From positions 62,001-126,000 of the forward strand of contig SYJQ01000028.1 of assembly GCA_005798405.1 (NCBI GenBank): DNA of 64,000 nt, read 5' to 3'. Shown piece by piece: positions 17,180 to 26,628 of the stretch. The notes below the pieces were generated by a model that saw only the letters and a list, made by a program, of their open reading frames with translations, was not told where the DNA came from and did no database searches. The stretch's first letter is position 1, and the number at the start of each line of letters is the position of its first letter. Source of the stretch: Nitrosopumilaceae archaeon. GTDB taxonomy: Archaea; Thermoproteota; Nitrososphaeria; Nitrososphaerales; Nitrosopumilaceae. The position numbers and the translations under genes are program-made.

Positions 17180-18397
17180 TTAGGAGGATTTTTTGAATTT
17201 TGCAGCCCCAATAGCACCTGCAGCTGTGATAATTGCAGCAATAACAGCAGTCCATTGGAAGAAGGAATTGTCTTGTTCTGGTTCCGATTTAGATGGAGTA
17301 GAATCATTTACAGGAACTATATCTGGGCAACCGTCAGTATCCTGATAATTGTTTATGGTTTCAGATTGAATTGGGCATTTATCATAATCATCAGTGATTC
17401 CGTCATAGTCTGAATCTTTTATTGGTAATGTATCTGGACAACCGTCTTCATCTTGGAATCCGTTAATTGTCTCAGCTTGTGTTGGACAAGAATCAAGTGT
17501 GTCAATAATTAAATCTTCATCAGAATCAGTTACGGGTGAATTGTCAGGACAACCGTCTTCATCTTCATATCCGTTAAAGGTTTCAGGAGAGCGTGGGCAA
17601 GTATCAGCAGAATTTACAATACCATCCTTATCTGAATCTTGAAGAGTAACAACATCTGGGCAACCGTCTGAGTCATCAGAACCGTTAATTGTCTCAGCTT
17701 GTGTTGGGCATTGATCTAGTTTATCATCAATTCCATCATTATCACTGTCTTTTGGCGCCACTATATCTGGGCAACCGTCAAGATCATCATTGCCGTTAAC
17801 GGTTTCATCTTGTGTTGGACATTGATCAATTGAATCAGAAATACCATCACCATCAGTATCGGTTGGTGGAACTACATCTGGGCAACCGTCAAGATCATCA
17901 AAGCCGTTAACGGTTTCATCTTGTGTTGGACATTGATCAATTGAATCAGAAATACCATCACCATCAGTATCGGTTGTTGCTGGATTTGTGTCAGGACATC
18001 CATCTGTATCCTTATAGCTATTCAGTGTTTCAGGATCAGTAGGACAAGAGTCTGAAGAATCTGGAATACCATCACCATCAGTATCGGTTGGCGGGGGAAC
18101 TACATCTGGGCAACCGTCTGAATCTTGAAATCCGTTAACTGTTTCATCTTGTGTTGGACAAGAGTCTGAAGAATCTGGAATACCATCACCATCAGTATCG
18201 GTTGGCGGGGGAACTACATCTGGGCAACCGTCTGAATCTTGAAATCCGTTAACTGTTTCAGGATCAGTAGGACAAGAGTCTGAAGAATCTGGAATACCAT
18301 CACCATCAGTATCTGGATCTTGAGCAAATACGACATTTGGGAATAAAATTAAAAGTAAAAACGAGCCAATTAAAATGAACTTTGTATTGTTTTTCAT
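17180..18397 (-). CDS. thrombospondin type 3 repeat (calcium-binding) surface protein
   Basis: 405-residue exported protein: signal peptide 1-26 (ending NVVFAQ), nine consecutive repeats of about 37-39 residues with the pattern D-T-D-G-D-G-I-x-D-x-x-D-x-C-P-(13)-D-x-D-G-C-P-D, then a short linker and a C-terminal transmembrane helix ([18 protein letters not shown]). Each repeat has the Asp-rich calcium loop and a Cys pair. The protein is likely anchored with a rigid calcium-loaded stalk outside. Two repeats are identical over 105 bases of DNA, showing recent internal duplication. Confidence 0.93.
   Translation of the reverse strand: MKNNTKFILIGSFLLLILFPNVVFAQDPDTDGDGIPDSSDSCPTDPETVNGFQDSDGCPDVVPPPTDTDGDGIPDSSDSCPTQDETVNGFQDSDGCPDVVPPPTDTDGDGIPDSSDSCPTDPETLNSYKDTDGCPDTNPATTDTDGDGISDSIDQCPTQDETVNGFDDLDGCPDVVPPTDTDGDGISDSIDQCPTQDETVNGNDDLDGCPDIVAPKDSDNDGIDDKLDQCPTQAETINGSDDSDGCPDVVTLQDSDKDGIVNSADTCPRSPETFNGYEDEDGCPDNSPVTDSDEDLIIDTLDSCPTQAETINGFQDEDGCPDTLPIKDSDYDGITDDYDKCPIQSETINNYQDTDGCPDIVPVNDSTPSKSEPEQDNSFFQWTAVIAAIITAAGAIGAAKFKKSS
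18042..18260 (-). repeat. 105-bp exact tandem duplication inside the TSP3 gene
   Basis: Bases 18042-18146 and 18156-18260 are identical (period 114 bp, one protein repeat). A third partial copy begins at 18270. A separate near-identical pair with a 111-bp period lies around 17792-17975. The array is evidently still expanding or contracting by recombination or slippage. Confidence 0.85.
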
Positions 18398-18503
18398 ATT
18401 TCTTTACCTGACTTAGTATTTACATCAATTACGATATAAAAAACGTTGAGATCATTTTATCCAGTTTTCTTCAGTTTTAGATATATAACAAAAAAATTAT
18501 GAG

Positions 18504-19577
18504 TTATTTTCTAGATTTCAAGTGTTTGTGAACTTTGAATCCAATTATAGTTGGTGCCGCAATATACATTCCCAAGTTTAAGGCAATTACAGATATTCCC
18601 AATCCTAACACTTCAGATTCTGAACCATCTTCAGCTAATGTCATAATTGAAAGTGTGGAGATCATTGGAGTGATAAATGCTCTAACTGCTTCTTGGAATA
18701 ATGGATGTTCTCGTTCTAGATCAGCAATTGTTGGTGAGAATGAATAGTATAGTTGGTTAAATCCAGTCATAAAAGCCATACCAGATGTAGTACTCATTAC
18801 AGTGTTATCTCTGATTTCCCTAAGGAATTGTACTTGAGGAGCTAATTCAGTGCCATATGCGGCAGTTGCAATTAGACATGCTCCACCCTTTCCTTTATCT
18901 TCAGTTTTTACAACTTGACAAATTCCATCTACCAACTCAGTTCCTTGTCCACAAGTTGGTTCAGGTTCTGGTGTTGGTTCTGGTGTTGGTTCTGGTGTTG
19001 GTTCTGGTGTTGGTTCTGGTGTTGGTTCTGGTGTTGGTTCTGGTGTTGGTTTAGTAACACATTTTCCATTAACCAAAGTTTGACCAGATGTACACGATAT
19101 TGAATCTCCACCGGATATTATATCGCCAGTACCACCTGTAAATTCAAAGGTAATTTCAGATTTTAATCCAGCAAAATTAGCAAGTACAGTATATTTGCCT
19201 GGTGCTTTGAATTGTGGACCATCAGCTTTCAGACTTGTTTGAAAAGAACCATCGGCGTTAGGATGAACTTGTGCTATTGTGACAATATTATTATCAGGTG
19301 CTCTAACAACAATTGCAACATCACCAGTACTAAGATTTTCAATATTATGTATCATACCAGCAATAACAACCACTCCACCTTGTCCATAAGGAACTGGATG
19401 TGGTTGTAAATTCAAATCATTTTTAGGAGGTTTTGTAGCATCGACACATTCATTATTTTGCCATACTTGATCAGATGTACAGTCTTCCGGACCTAAAGCC
19501 TGTACAGTGCCGACAAATCCATAAAACAATAAAGAAATTGCTAATAATAATAGGAAAGCCCCACGCTTCATTTTCAT
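18504..19577 (-). CDS. exported protein with TPEP linker and CLIATAAYG C-terminal domain
   Basis: 357 residues. Signal peptide 1-28; a Cys pair (EDCTSDQVWQNNECVD); an Ig-like module (about 55-150) with 'VVRAPDNNIVTIAQVHPNADGSFQTSL', here cut as APDNNIVTIAQ and NADGSFQTSL, related to the module of the PEFG-CTERM proteins. A second Cys pair and a (TPEP) linker follow (about 177-208), then CLIATAAYGTELAPQVQFLREIRD (around 234), a motif known from CFI-box/CLIATAAYG C-terminal regions, and two hydrophobic stretches. Probably envelope-anchored; function unknown. Confidence 0.85.
   Translation of the reverse strand: MKMKRGAFLLLLAISLLFYGFVGTVQALGPEDCTSDQVWQNNECVDATKPPKNDLNLQPHPVPYGQGGVVVIAGMIHNIENLSTGDVAIVVRAPDNNIVTIAQVHPNADGSFQTSLKADGPQFKAPGKYTVLANFAGLKSEITFEFTGGTGDIISGGDSISCTSGQTLVNGKCVTKPTPEPTPEPTPEPTPEPTPEPTPEPTPEPEPTCGQGTELVDGICQVVKTEDKGKGGACLIATAAYGTELAPQVQFLREIRDNTVMSTTSGMAFMTGFNQLYYSFSPTIADLEREHPLFQEAVRAFITPMISTLSIMTLAEDGSESEVLGLGISVIALNLGMYIAAPTIIGFKVHKHLKSRK
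18964..19047 (-). repeat. seven 12-bp tandem repeats encoding TPEP
   Basis: GGTTCTGGTGTT (plus strand) is repeated seven times without a mismatch, coding for Thr-Pro-Glu-Pro units on the minus strand. A simple-sequence tract of this kind changes length in frame by slippage. Confidence 0.95.
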
Positions 19578-19631
19578 TTTGAATCAGGCTTGAGGGTATT
19601 TATGTATTCAATGAAAGAAAAATTGACCTGA

Positions 19632-22600
19632 TTATACTAGAATTATACCTTTTTTAACCAAGTATTGAATGGATTTTATAAAATCATCATCTGAAATTTG
19701 ATCGTTAGACCACCATCTTGCGTTATTTTTGACCCAATCAGGAACTACTCTTTCAGATATTGAATTTTCTTTTGGAGATGTAATAATCATATCTTCAATC
19801 ATTTGCTCCAAACCATCAATAAATTCAGAATCAGATATAGAATCAGAGGACCATCGTTTTGCTTTATCTTTAACCCAATCAGAAATATTTTGAACAGAAG
19901 CAGTAAAGGAAACTAATCCAATATTAGATCCATCATGAGATAATTGAATTTTATAAATTCCTGGTAAAGAATTTTCATTTATTGAGAATGCTGCACGATA
20001 ACTACCACTACTAGATAAAACTGCAGCAAAATTTTGAATAGTGCCATCAGGATTCGTTAACAATATTGCTAAAGGAATACCTCTCTTATGATTAGAGATA
20101 CTGCCAGATAGAATTATTTCATCAGAGTTGCCTGAAGATGGAATTATGATTTTATTTGTATTTAGTTGTGGTGAGCTTGAAAATTGTGTTGTAGATTTTT
20201 CTCGTAACATACTGAATATGTTTGGATTTCCAGATGCATCTCTAGAGTCATGATATTTTGCATCAAGACTGCCTCCAGCACTAGAGATTAATTTTGTTCC
20301 GGATTTATCACAAATCTGTGAAGGCATTTTGAATGTTCCTTCAAACACACCAGTGCTAGGTCCAGTCTCGACTAAAGTAAAGCCTGTAGAAGCCAAACCA
20401 CCATACTCAACACCATTTACAGTACATCGTTTGTATCTAATGTCTTTAATTAAAACTTCAAGTAAAATATTTCCACCATTACCAACTGTATCCACATTTG
20501 AAGAAGTTGAAACATTATTTACTAAATAGATATCAACATTATCACTTTTCAAATTAAGATCTGGATCTCGGATTGTAATTGTTACTGGTTGACCAAATCT
20601 ATACGTTGCTGAACCAGTAGTTACAATACCGGAATTTGTAGTAATATCAGATTTGGTAGAGGTAGTTGTAATTACTCCAACTTTATCTAAATCAGAATAG
20701 GAAATAGAGATTCCTTTTTCATCAATTAATCTATTAGTTACAATAAATTTAATTTTATTATCTATTGTTCTTATTGTTTTGATGAAATTAGGATCCAAAA
20801 TATTGAGTTGATTAGATACAGCATACTCAAGGGTTCCAACAAATTTAGATGAATTATCACTTGTTTCTTCTAATTCAAATCTGTAAATGGAATTGTTGAT
20901 ATCATTGTTATTATCAAGTCCAAATGAAAAAAAGTCAAAAACTATAGGTTGTTTATTTTGTTCATTAGAAATAGTCAATACGCCAGAATTATTATTAGAT
21001 GAATCAAAGTTGATTACAAGATACACATTTCCACTTCTACTAGATAATGCCTGAATATCAGAATCATCCAATTGAATTAATCCATGTGAAGAAGATAAAT
21101 CTCCAGAATCAACTATGATGATTGGTAAAGAACCTAAAGAGGTAAATGAAAGAATAATAGAGACATCAGAAAAATCAGTTATTCCAAAATCAGTTTCAAA
21201 TGATCTCAGATCATAATTTAGCCAATTAGTTCCATTAATGTTTGAAAGAGATGAATCTAAAAGAATAGATCGTAAGTCAGATGCTGAAATTCCAAGGTTC
21301 ATGGATACTTGCTCAAAAGATGAATTTGCAACATTTGAAGTGTCAACAAACAGTCTTGCAGAATTTGTATCATTGACAGATGAATTTGCAGTATCTCCAC
21401 CAGTTAATGTTAGAGACGAGAGATGAAATTGTACGTCCCTTGCATTTCCCAGTGTAACAGGATTACCAATTTTCAGTGTAGGAATAAGAGACGTATCTCT
21501 AAAAACATCTAAATCATCCTTAGATCCTGAATTAATATTTTGATCAGGATCAAAAAGATCTACAGGAAATTTTGTTCCAGGTTTTAATGATTGAGAACTG
21601 CCAATAGTCAAGATAGGCTCACTTATTGAAACAGAAGATGTTGAAGATCCTGTGAGAACGGTAATGGATTTTTGATTGTATTCTATTTCTCCAGTTTGAC
21701 CTCTTGGAGCATTATCAAGAATCGCAATAACAGATTCGTCATTATCATCAGCACTGTCAAAAAGTCCTGAATTTGGACCACTTTCTACCAAAGTCACAAT
21801 CTGTGAAAATGTAGACAATCCATCACTAACAGAAGTGTTAGGTTGTTCATCATTTGACTTTAATTCAATTATATTTCCCAATGTTACCAAAAGTTTTCCA
21901 TTATCTTGAAAACCCAAATTAGAAAGATATGGAATTAAATTTACCAATCCTGCATTACCGTTAGCAGAATTAGAACCAGAATCATCATATGCCTGATAAA
22001 AAGTTGTGACAGGGGAATTAATTTTAAATGTCCATGAATCTTCATCTGTAGGATCTTGATTTAATTGAAAATCATTTAGAGTTAGAAAAACTTCTGAATT
22101 CTTGGGATAGAGATCTCTATCCAAATTCATAGAAATATTTATGCTATCATCATATTGAAGAGTGACACTTTGGGGATTTCCTCCCGCATTATACTGAATT
22201 GTTACATCATCAAAAGAAAAGAGTTGGATAAGGGGCCATGCATCTGAATCTAGTCCAATTTGTCCAGAAGGAATATTTGGATTGGTGTTAATTGATTTTG
22301 GATTTCTTACAACATTATTAAGATTGGTAGAACTTGTTGGTGTTCCAATGCATTGATTAAATGAAACATCACCATTTGTAAAACCAGACAAGCCATTGTT
22401 TCTTGGAACAGCAATACCATCAGTTTCAGAAAGAGTGATCCCAAAAACAGACGATGCTGTATCTCTGCTACAGAAAACACCAAAGTCTAAACCTTTACCA
22501 GAAGTAGAAGATTGTGTAGAATCTGCAATTTTTGCCTTATCCACATTTGCAAAATATGCATACCAATTACCATCAGTAGATTGAGCCATTCGTAAAGATT

Positions 22601-22829
22601 TACCGTTAAGTGTAACATCGGGCTCACCTTTTCCTTCATCTGTGTCTTGAAGATTTGAATCGCGTATTACAACCTCGACTACCATAGAACCAGAAAAATG
22701 ATTTTTAAATTGAGAGTTTTCAGCCGAAACGAACAGATTAGGGTTACTCGAAGCTTCTACCTGTATAATTGGGGTTAAGAGAATACATGAGAAAATGGCA
22801 AGTAAAATAATAGATTTTCTGCGCATCAC
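19632..22829 (-). CDS. large S-layer-like surface protein
   Basis: 1065-residue exported protein with signal peptide 1-27 (ending IIQVEASS). The N-terminus (FVSAENSQFKNHFSGSMVVEVVIRD, here split: NSQFKNHFSGSMVVEVV; GEPDVTLNGKSLRMAQ; GNWYAYFANVDKAKIAD) resembles the thaumarchaeal S-layer protein family as I know it. The middle is Ser/Asn/Thr-rich beta sequence with repeated 'VESGPNSGLFDS / VETGPSTGVFEG' modules. The C-terminus has two copies of a ~32-residue unit starting WVKDKAKRWSSD and WVKNNARWWSND. No PEFG motif or C-terminal helix. Likely a structural or accessory cell-envelope protein. Confidence 0.85.
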   Translation of the reverse strand: MMRRKSIILLAIFSCILLTPIIQVEASSNPNLFVSAENSQFKNHFSGSMVVEVVIRDSNLQDTDEGKGEPDVTLNGKSLRMAQSTDGNWYAYFANVDKAKIADSTQSSTSGKGLDFGVFCSRDTASSVFGITLSETDGIAVPRNNGLSGFTNGDVSFNQCIGTPTSSTNLNNVVRNPKSINTNPNIPSGQIGLDSDAWPLIQLFSFDDVTIQYNAGGNPQSVTLQYDDSINISMNLDRDLYPKNSEVFLTLNDFQLNQDPTDEDSWTFKINSPVTTFYQAYDDSGSNSANGNAGLVNLIPYLSNLGFQDNGKLLVTLGNIIELKSNDEQPNTSVSDGLSTFSQIVTLVESGPNSGLFDSADDNDESVIAILDNAPRGQTGEIEYNQKSITVLTGSSTSSVSISEPILTIGSSQSLKPGTKFPVDLFDPDQNINSGSKDDLDVFRDTSLIPTLKIGNPVTLGNARDVQFHLSSLTLTGGDTANSSVNDTNSARLFVDTSNVANSSFEQVSMNLGISASDLRSILLDSSLSNINGTNWLNYDLRSFETDFGITDFSDVSIILSFTSLGSLPIIIVDSGDLSSSHGLIQLDDSDIQALSSRSGNVYLVINFDSSNNNSGVLTISNEQNKQPIVFDFFSFGLDNNNDINNSIYRFELEETSDNSSKFVGTLEYAVSNQLNILDPNFIKTIRTIDNKIKFIVTNRLIDEKGISISYSDLDKVGVITTTSTKSDITTNSGIVTTGSATYRFGQPVTITIRDPDLNLKSDNVDIYLVNNVSTSSNVDTVGNGGNILLEVLIKDIRYKRCTVNGVEYGGLASTGFTLVETGPSTGVFEGTFKMPSQICDKSGTKLISSAGGSLDAKYHDSRDASGNPNIFSMLREKSTTQFSSSPQLNTNKIIIPSSGNSDEIILSGSISNHKRGIPLAILLTNPDGTIQNFAAVLSSSGSYRAAFSINENSLPGIYKIQLSHDGSNIGLVSFTASVQNISDWVKDKAKRWSSDSISDSEFIDGLEQMIEDMIITSPKENSISERVVPDWVKNNARWWSNDQISDDDFIKSIQYLVKKGIILV

Positions 22830-22923
22830 AACAAAAAATACTCCTTATCACAAATAATCTTGTCGCATGAATTCTCTTCAGAATACTTGTAATACATGAG
22901 AATAATTATCAAAATAGATAGAA

Positions 22924-24276
22924 ATGATCATTCAGAAAACAAAGATTTTACAGATTTCACTTTTAGCCATATTTTCTGCATTTATTGTAGAATTAGCCTT
23001 TGGTGTAATTTCTAACAGCCTAGGTCTAATTACAGATAGTGTTCATGCGTTACTTGACAGTGTTGTTACTGCAATACTACTTTTAGCAGCTAGAATGGCA
23101 ATCAAACCTCCAGATGAGGAACACACCTATGGTCATGGAAAAATTGAATCACTTGGAGGAATGATTGGTGGAATTGCAATTTTTCTGATAGCAGTATTTT
23201 TCATTTATGAATCAATACAGAGATTACAAAATCCAATGCTCAATACGCTGCCGGGTATGTTTGCAATTATTGGTGGATTATACACTATAGGAATAGATGT
23301 TTTCAGAATAATTCTTCTCCAAAAATCAATTAAAAAGATAGGCGGAGCAACACTCAAAGCTGATTTTTATCATGCGTTTATGGATCTGGGTTCAACAATA
23401 ATTGCAATTGCGGGAATTGTATTAGTGTCATTCGGATTCTATAATGGAGATTTTATTGCAGCGTTAATTCTAGGAATACTTTTAGTAATTCTTAGTTTAA
23501 AATTAATTCACAAGACAGCATTAGATCTAACAGATATCATATCACCTGAACTTGTAAAAAAGGTGAAAGAAATTGTTGTAAATACAGAAGGAGTGGTAGG
23601 AGTAGGAGCAATTCTAATGAGAAGATCAGGAGACATATTATTCACAGATGTCACAATATCATTAAGAGGGGACACAAGTTTTGATAGAGCGCATGAGATT
23701 AGCAGTATGGCTGAAAACAATATAAAAAATAAGATGCCAAATGCAGCAATTACCATTCATTTTGAACCAGATTGGAAAAATGTGCCTCTGAATGCAAAGA
23801 TTAATGACATTGCAAAGAGTGTAAATGGTGTCAAGGAAGTTCATAACATCATATCTCATAAAACCAGAGGAAAGACATACTCGAATCTACATGTAATGGT
23901 TGACAGGGAGATCAATCTCTATTCTGCACATAAAATATCAGAAGAGATAGAACAGAAAATTCAAGAGAACATACCTGAAATTGAGCATGTGACTATTCAT
24001 CTTGAGCCATTTCTTGCAGTTCCAATAAATTTAAACATAGAAGATAAAATTACTGAAGAAAAAATAAGAGAAATTTTAAAAAAATATACAGAAATAAAGA
24101 AAATAGGCAGGATAGTTTCTTTAAATTTTGAAAATATTCTCAAAATTGATATAGATTGTTCATTTGATAAAGAGTCATCTATTGAAAAAGTTCATGATAT
24201 GACATCAGAAATAGAACATGTCATAAGAAGTCAAATTAAAAATGCAGTAATTACAATACATCCAGAACCGATTTAA
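22924..24276 (+). CDS. cation diffusion facilitator with three C-terminal dimerisation-type domains
   Basis: 450-residue CDF metal exporter (Zn, Fe, Mn or similar against protons). The transmembrane part (about 1-200) has the HxxxD site H41-D45 (SVHALLDS), HTYGHGKIE at 67-75, and the second pair in FYHAFMDLG. The cytosolic part is long and has three tandem ferredoxin-like units ending in the same strand: ITIHFEPD (about 280), VTIHLEPF (about 360) and ITIHPEPI (C-terminus). Typical CDF proteins have one. Converges with the ZIP gene with no gap. Confidence 0.92.
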   Translation: MIIQKTKILQISLLAIFSAFIVELAFGVISNSLGLITDSVHALLDSVVTAILLLAARMAIKPPDEEHTYGHGKIESLGGMIGGIAIFLIAVFFIYESIQRLQNPMLNTLPGMFAIIGGLYTIGIDVFRIILLQKSIKKIGGATLKADFYHAFMDLGSTIIAIAGIVLVSFGFYNGDFIAALILGILLVILSLKLIHKTALDLTDIISPELVKKVKEIVVNTEGVVGVGAILMRRSGDILFTDVTISLRGDTSFDRAHEISSMAENNIKNKMPNAAITIHFEPDWKNVPLNAKINDIAKSVNGVKEVHNIISHKTRGKTYSNLHVMVDREINLYSAHKISEEIEQKIQENIPEIEHVTIHLEPFLAVPINLNIEDKITEEKIREILKKYTEIKKIGRIVSLNFENILKIDIDCSFDKESSIEKVHDMTSEIEHVIRSQIKNAVITIHPEPI

Positions 24277-25455
24277 TTATATCAGTATACTCGTAAGATA
24301 CATAATCAATACGCCTAACGCAAATCCAGATACAACTGCAGCACTTGATAGAGTTTTGTCTCCTTCCTCTCTAATCCATTTTAGAATAATTACAATTACC
24401 TGAAAAATGGCACCTGCTCCAATAGATAGAAAAATTACAGAGTATAGAGGAGAGAAAAAGAATCCTCCTATCCATGCACCAAAAATAACTGGAGAGCCTG
24501 CAATAATTCCAAGCAATATCAATTTCCCTATCATTAGTTTTCCACGAGACATAGGTGCTGCAATAGCTAAACCCTCAGTGGTATTATGAAGAGCAAATCC
24601 TACAATCAAAAAAGTACTAAATGCAATTGATCCCAAGCCAACCGCAGCACCTATTGCAAGACCTTCACCAAAATTATGTAATCCAATTCCTATTGCAATC
24701 ATCAAACCAATTGCTACAGGTTTTGAAATCTTTAGTGAATCTGCTTTTCCTGTTAATTTTTCAGAAGCATAATACAAACCAAGAAAAGATAAAACGATAG
24801 TAGTTGCAATTAATAAAACTGCATTAAAGCTGCCATTTAGATTTTCAAAAGATACATCAAGTGCTTCTTCAATTGAATCTAATCCTAGGAAAAGTAATAG
24901 ACCTGCAGTTAAAGCTAAAAAGAAATGATATTTGTTTTTACTAATTTTTTTAATAAAAGGCAGCCAAAGTAACCCAATCATAACAGGAATGATTCCAACA
25001 TAAGTTCCAATTATAGCAAAGAATGTCATAAATTCAAGATTTGGTTTTAATGCTAGCGCTGCAGCCTCGGCAATTCTTTCAAATCGTGTTCCATCATCAG
25101 TGGTCAAACCAATAGCATATGGTTCAGCCGTATTCCACTCAAAAGGAATTCTAACCAATGCAGTTTCATATCTTTCTAAAAATTTGTCAGGTTCTATTGC
25201 AGCAGGTTGAATTCTATCATTTACATCAGCCATTACAATACTAACAGGTATAGGACCGGTGTTTCTGACAGTTACATGAATTTCAGATTTTTCAAAATTA
25301 ATTTTTTCAATAGTTAATTCTGGAAGAGATACTCCAAAATCAAGTAAATCAGCCCCTGGACCAAAAATATAAGCCATCATTAAAATTACAAAAACAAAAG
25401 GAATGACCCCACTGGCAATCATTCTAATTTTAGATGTTTTTTCGTTAGTTTCCAT
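24277..25455 (-). CDS. ZIP-family metal transporter
   Basis: 392-residue membrane protein. An N-terminal helix (about 14-33) is followed by an extracytoplasmic beta domain (about 40-135), then the ZIP core with the paired metal-binding helices LHNFGEGLAIG and ALHNTTEGLAIA. ZIP carriers bring divalent metals into the cytoplasm. The start overlaps the end of the multicopper oxidase gene by 11 bases, so both are on one transcript, likely controlled by the palindrome at 26522. The N-terminal extra domain is an addition to the usual ~250-residue ZIP fold. Confidence 0.92.
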   Translation of the reverse strand: METNEKTSKIRMIASGVIPFVFVILMMAYIFGPGADLLDFGVSLPELTIEKINFEKSEIHVTVRNTGPIPVSIVMADVNDRIQPAAIEPDKFLERYETALVRIPFEWNTAEPYAIGLTTDDGTRFERIAEAAALALKPNLEFMTFFAIIGTYVGIIPVMIGLLWLPFIKKISKNKYHFFLALTAGLLLFLGLDSIEEALDVSFENLNGSFNAVLLIATTIVLSFLGLYYASEKLTGKADSLKISKPVAIGLMIAIGIGLHNFGEGLAIGAAVGLGSIAFSTFLIVGFALHNTTEGLAIAAPMSRGKLMIGKLILLGIIAGSPVIFGAWIGGFFFSPLYSVIFLSIGAGAIFQVIVIILKWIREEGDKTLSSAAVVSGFALGVLIMYLTSILI

Positions 25456-26491
25456 ATTGAACCTCAGAAGACGTAGAATTGTCTTTGACTAGAAACAAGC
25501 CAACCCATCCTTTTTCAGAAAATTCTACTTTATGTGCATGGAATAGATATTTTCCTGGAAAAGTATACTGAAATTCCATTATTCCACGCTCAGTTTGAGA
25601 TAGTGTTATCATATCAGTGTAAAATGAAGGTACTAGATCGGTTCCAGTTGGATAATATTGGTACAGATTTCCATGAAGGTGAAAATTATTGATTGGATCA
25701 AATTCGACCATATTTACAACATAAATTCGGATTAATTCACCAGTGTTAATTTGGATAGGATGGTGTTGGTAATAGAAAGGAATTGTGTTTGCAGCATAAA
25801 AATTATTTTCAGTATCAAAATCAGTATCAAATCCATTTAAGACCATTACCATTTCATCAGCTGGTGGTCTAGATTCTTTAGGATCAACAATGAAAACACC
25901 ATACAATCCACGAACAATGTGTTCTTCTAAAGGCATCACATGGCAGTGATATGGATGAACACCTACAGGTCCAGCTTCAAATTCATAAGTAAATCGTCCA
26001 CCACCAGGACCAACAATTTCAAATACACCATCCATTTCAGCTTGATGAATTCCATGGAAATGCATTGTATGTGATTTTGAGCCATTGTTGATGAAATTAA
26101 TACGAACTAAATCACCTTCGGTTGCACGAATTGTAGGACCAGGAACGGTTCCATTAAAAGTCCAAACATTATAAAAAACACCTGGAGATATTTCTTGTAT
26201 TTTATCATCATCTGCAATTATTGTAAATTCCCTAATTATTTTACCATTTGTTGATTCAGAAATTATCCCATAATTAAAATCCCTAAGATACATCTCAGGA
26301 TCAAACTCAACAGTTGAAGCAGTATAAAGTGGATCTAATACATCACCGGATGTATTGATTATTTGACCTGAATGACTGACAAACGTTTTTTGTTCTAATT
26401 GAGCTTCGGAAAATACTGAAAAAAGAATAATCGTGGATATACCAATAACAACAGATACCATCAACATCATAGTTGATCGATTAAATTTCAA
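25445..26491 (-). CDS. two-domain multicopper oxidase
   Basis: 348-residue exported copper oxidase (signal about 1-31). Domain 1 has HFHG (type 2/3 copper) and HPYHCHVMPLEEH, whose Cys and flanking His give both type 3 and type 1 sites. Domain 2 has NNFHLHGN and GKYLFHAHKVEF with no Cys, so type 1 copper is only in domain 1, the layout described for type C two-domain oxidases such as that of Nitrosomonas europaea. Substrate unknown: metal ions, organics, or nitrogen oxides have been proposed for this group. Upstream gene of the MCO-ZIP operon. Confidence 0.93.
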   Translation of the reverse strand: MKFNRSTMMLMVSVVIGISTIILFSVFSEAQLEQKTFVSHSGQIINTSGDVLDPLYTASTVEFDPEMYLRDFNYGIISESTNGKIIREFTIIADDDKIQEISPGVFYNVWTFNGTVPGPTIRATEGDLVRINFINNGSKSHTMHFHGIHQAEMDGVFEIVGPGGGRFTYEFEAGPVGVHPYHCHVMPLEEHIVRGLYGVFIVDPKESRPPADEMVMVLNGFDTDFDTENNFYAANTIPFYYQHHPIQINTGELIRIYVVNMVEFDPINNFHLHGNLYQYYPTGTDLVPSFYTDMITLSQTERGIMEFQYTFPGKYLFHAHKVEFSEKGWVGLFLVKDNSTSSEVQYGN

Positions 26492-26521
26492 AGATAATTA
26501 GTAGTACTAATTTGTTTATTT

Positions 26522-26545
26522 AAAAGTTAGCCTAGGCTAACTTTT
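26522..26545. promoter_or_regulatory. 24-bp perfect palindrome, DtxR/MntR-like operator
   Basis: Half-site AAAAGTTAGCCT followed by its exact reverse complement. The GTTAGCCTAGGCTAAC core resembles the iron-box family of DtxR/IdeR/MDR1 regulators (GGTTAGGCTAACC type). It lies about 30 bases upstream of the multicopper oxidase start and about 85 bases before the divergent GTG at 26629. A related TTAGCCTAATCTAA (26546-26559) abuts it and TTAGGTTTAAACTAA lies at 26595-26609, so the region may carry several operator half-sites. The regulator gene is not in sight. Confidence 0.7.
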
Positions 26546-26628
26546 TTAGCCTAATCTAAATTTGTGAAAAAGAACAATCCAATTTATTAAAAAATTAGGT
26601 TTAAACTAAAGAATGCAATAGACAAATT

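Noticed and set aside
18857-19103. Plus-strand frames made of long Leu-Val or Cys-Trp repeats
   Set aside because: They are translations of the TPEP repeat tract on the wrong strand.
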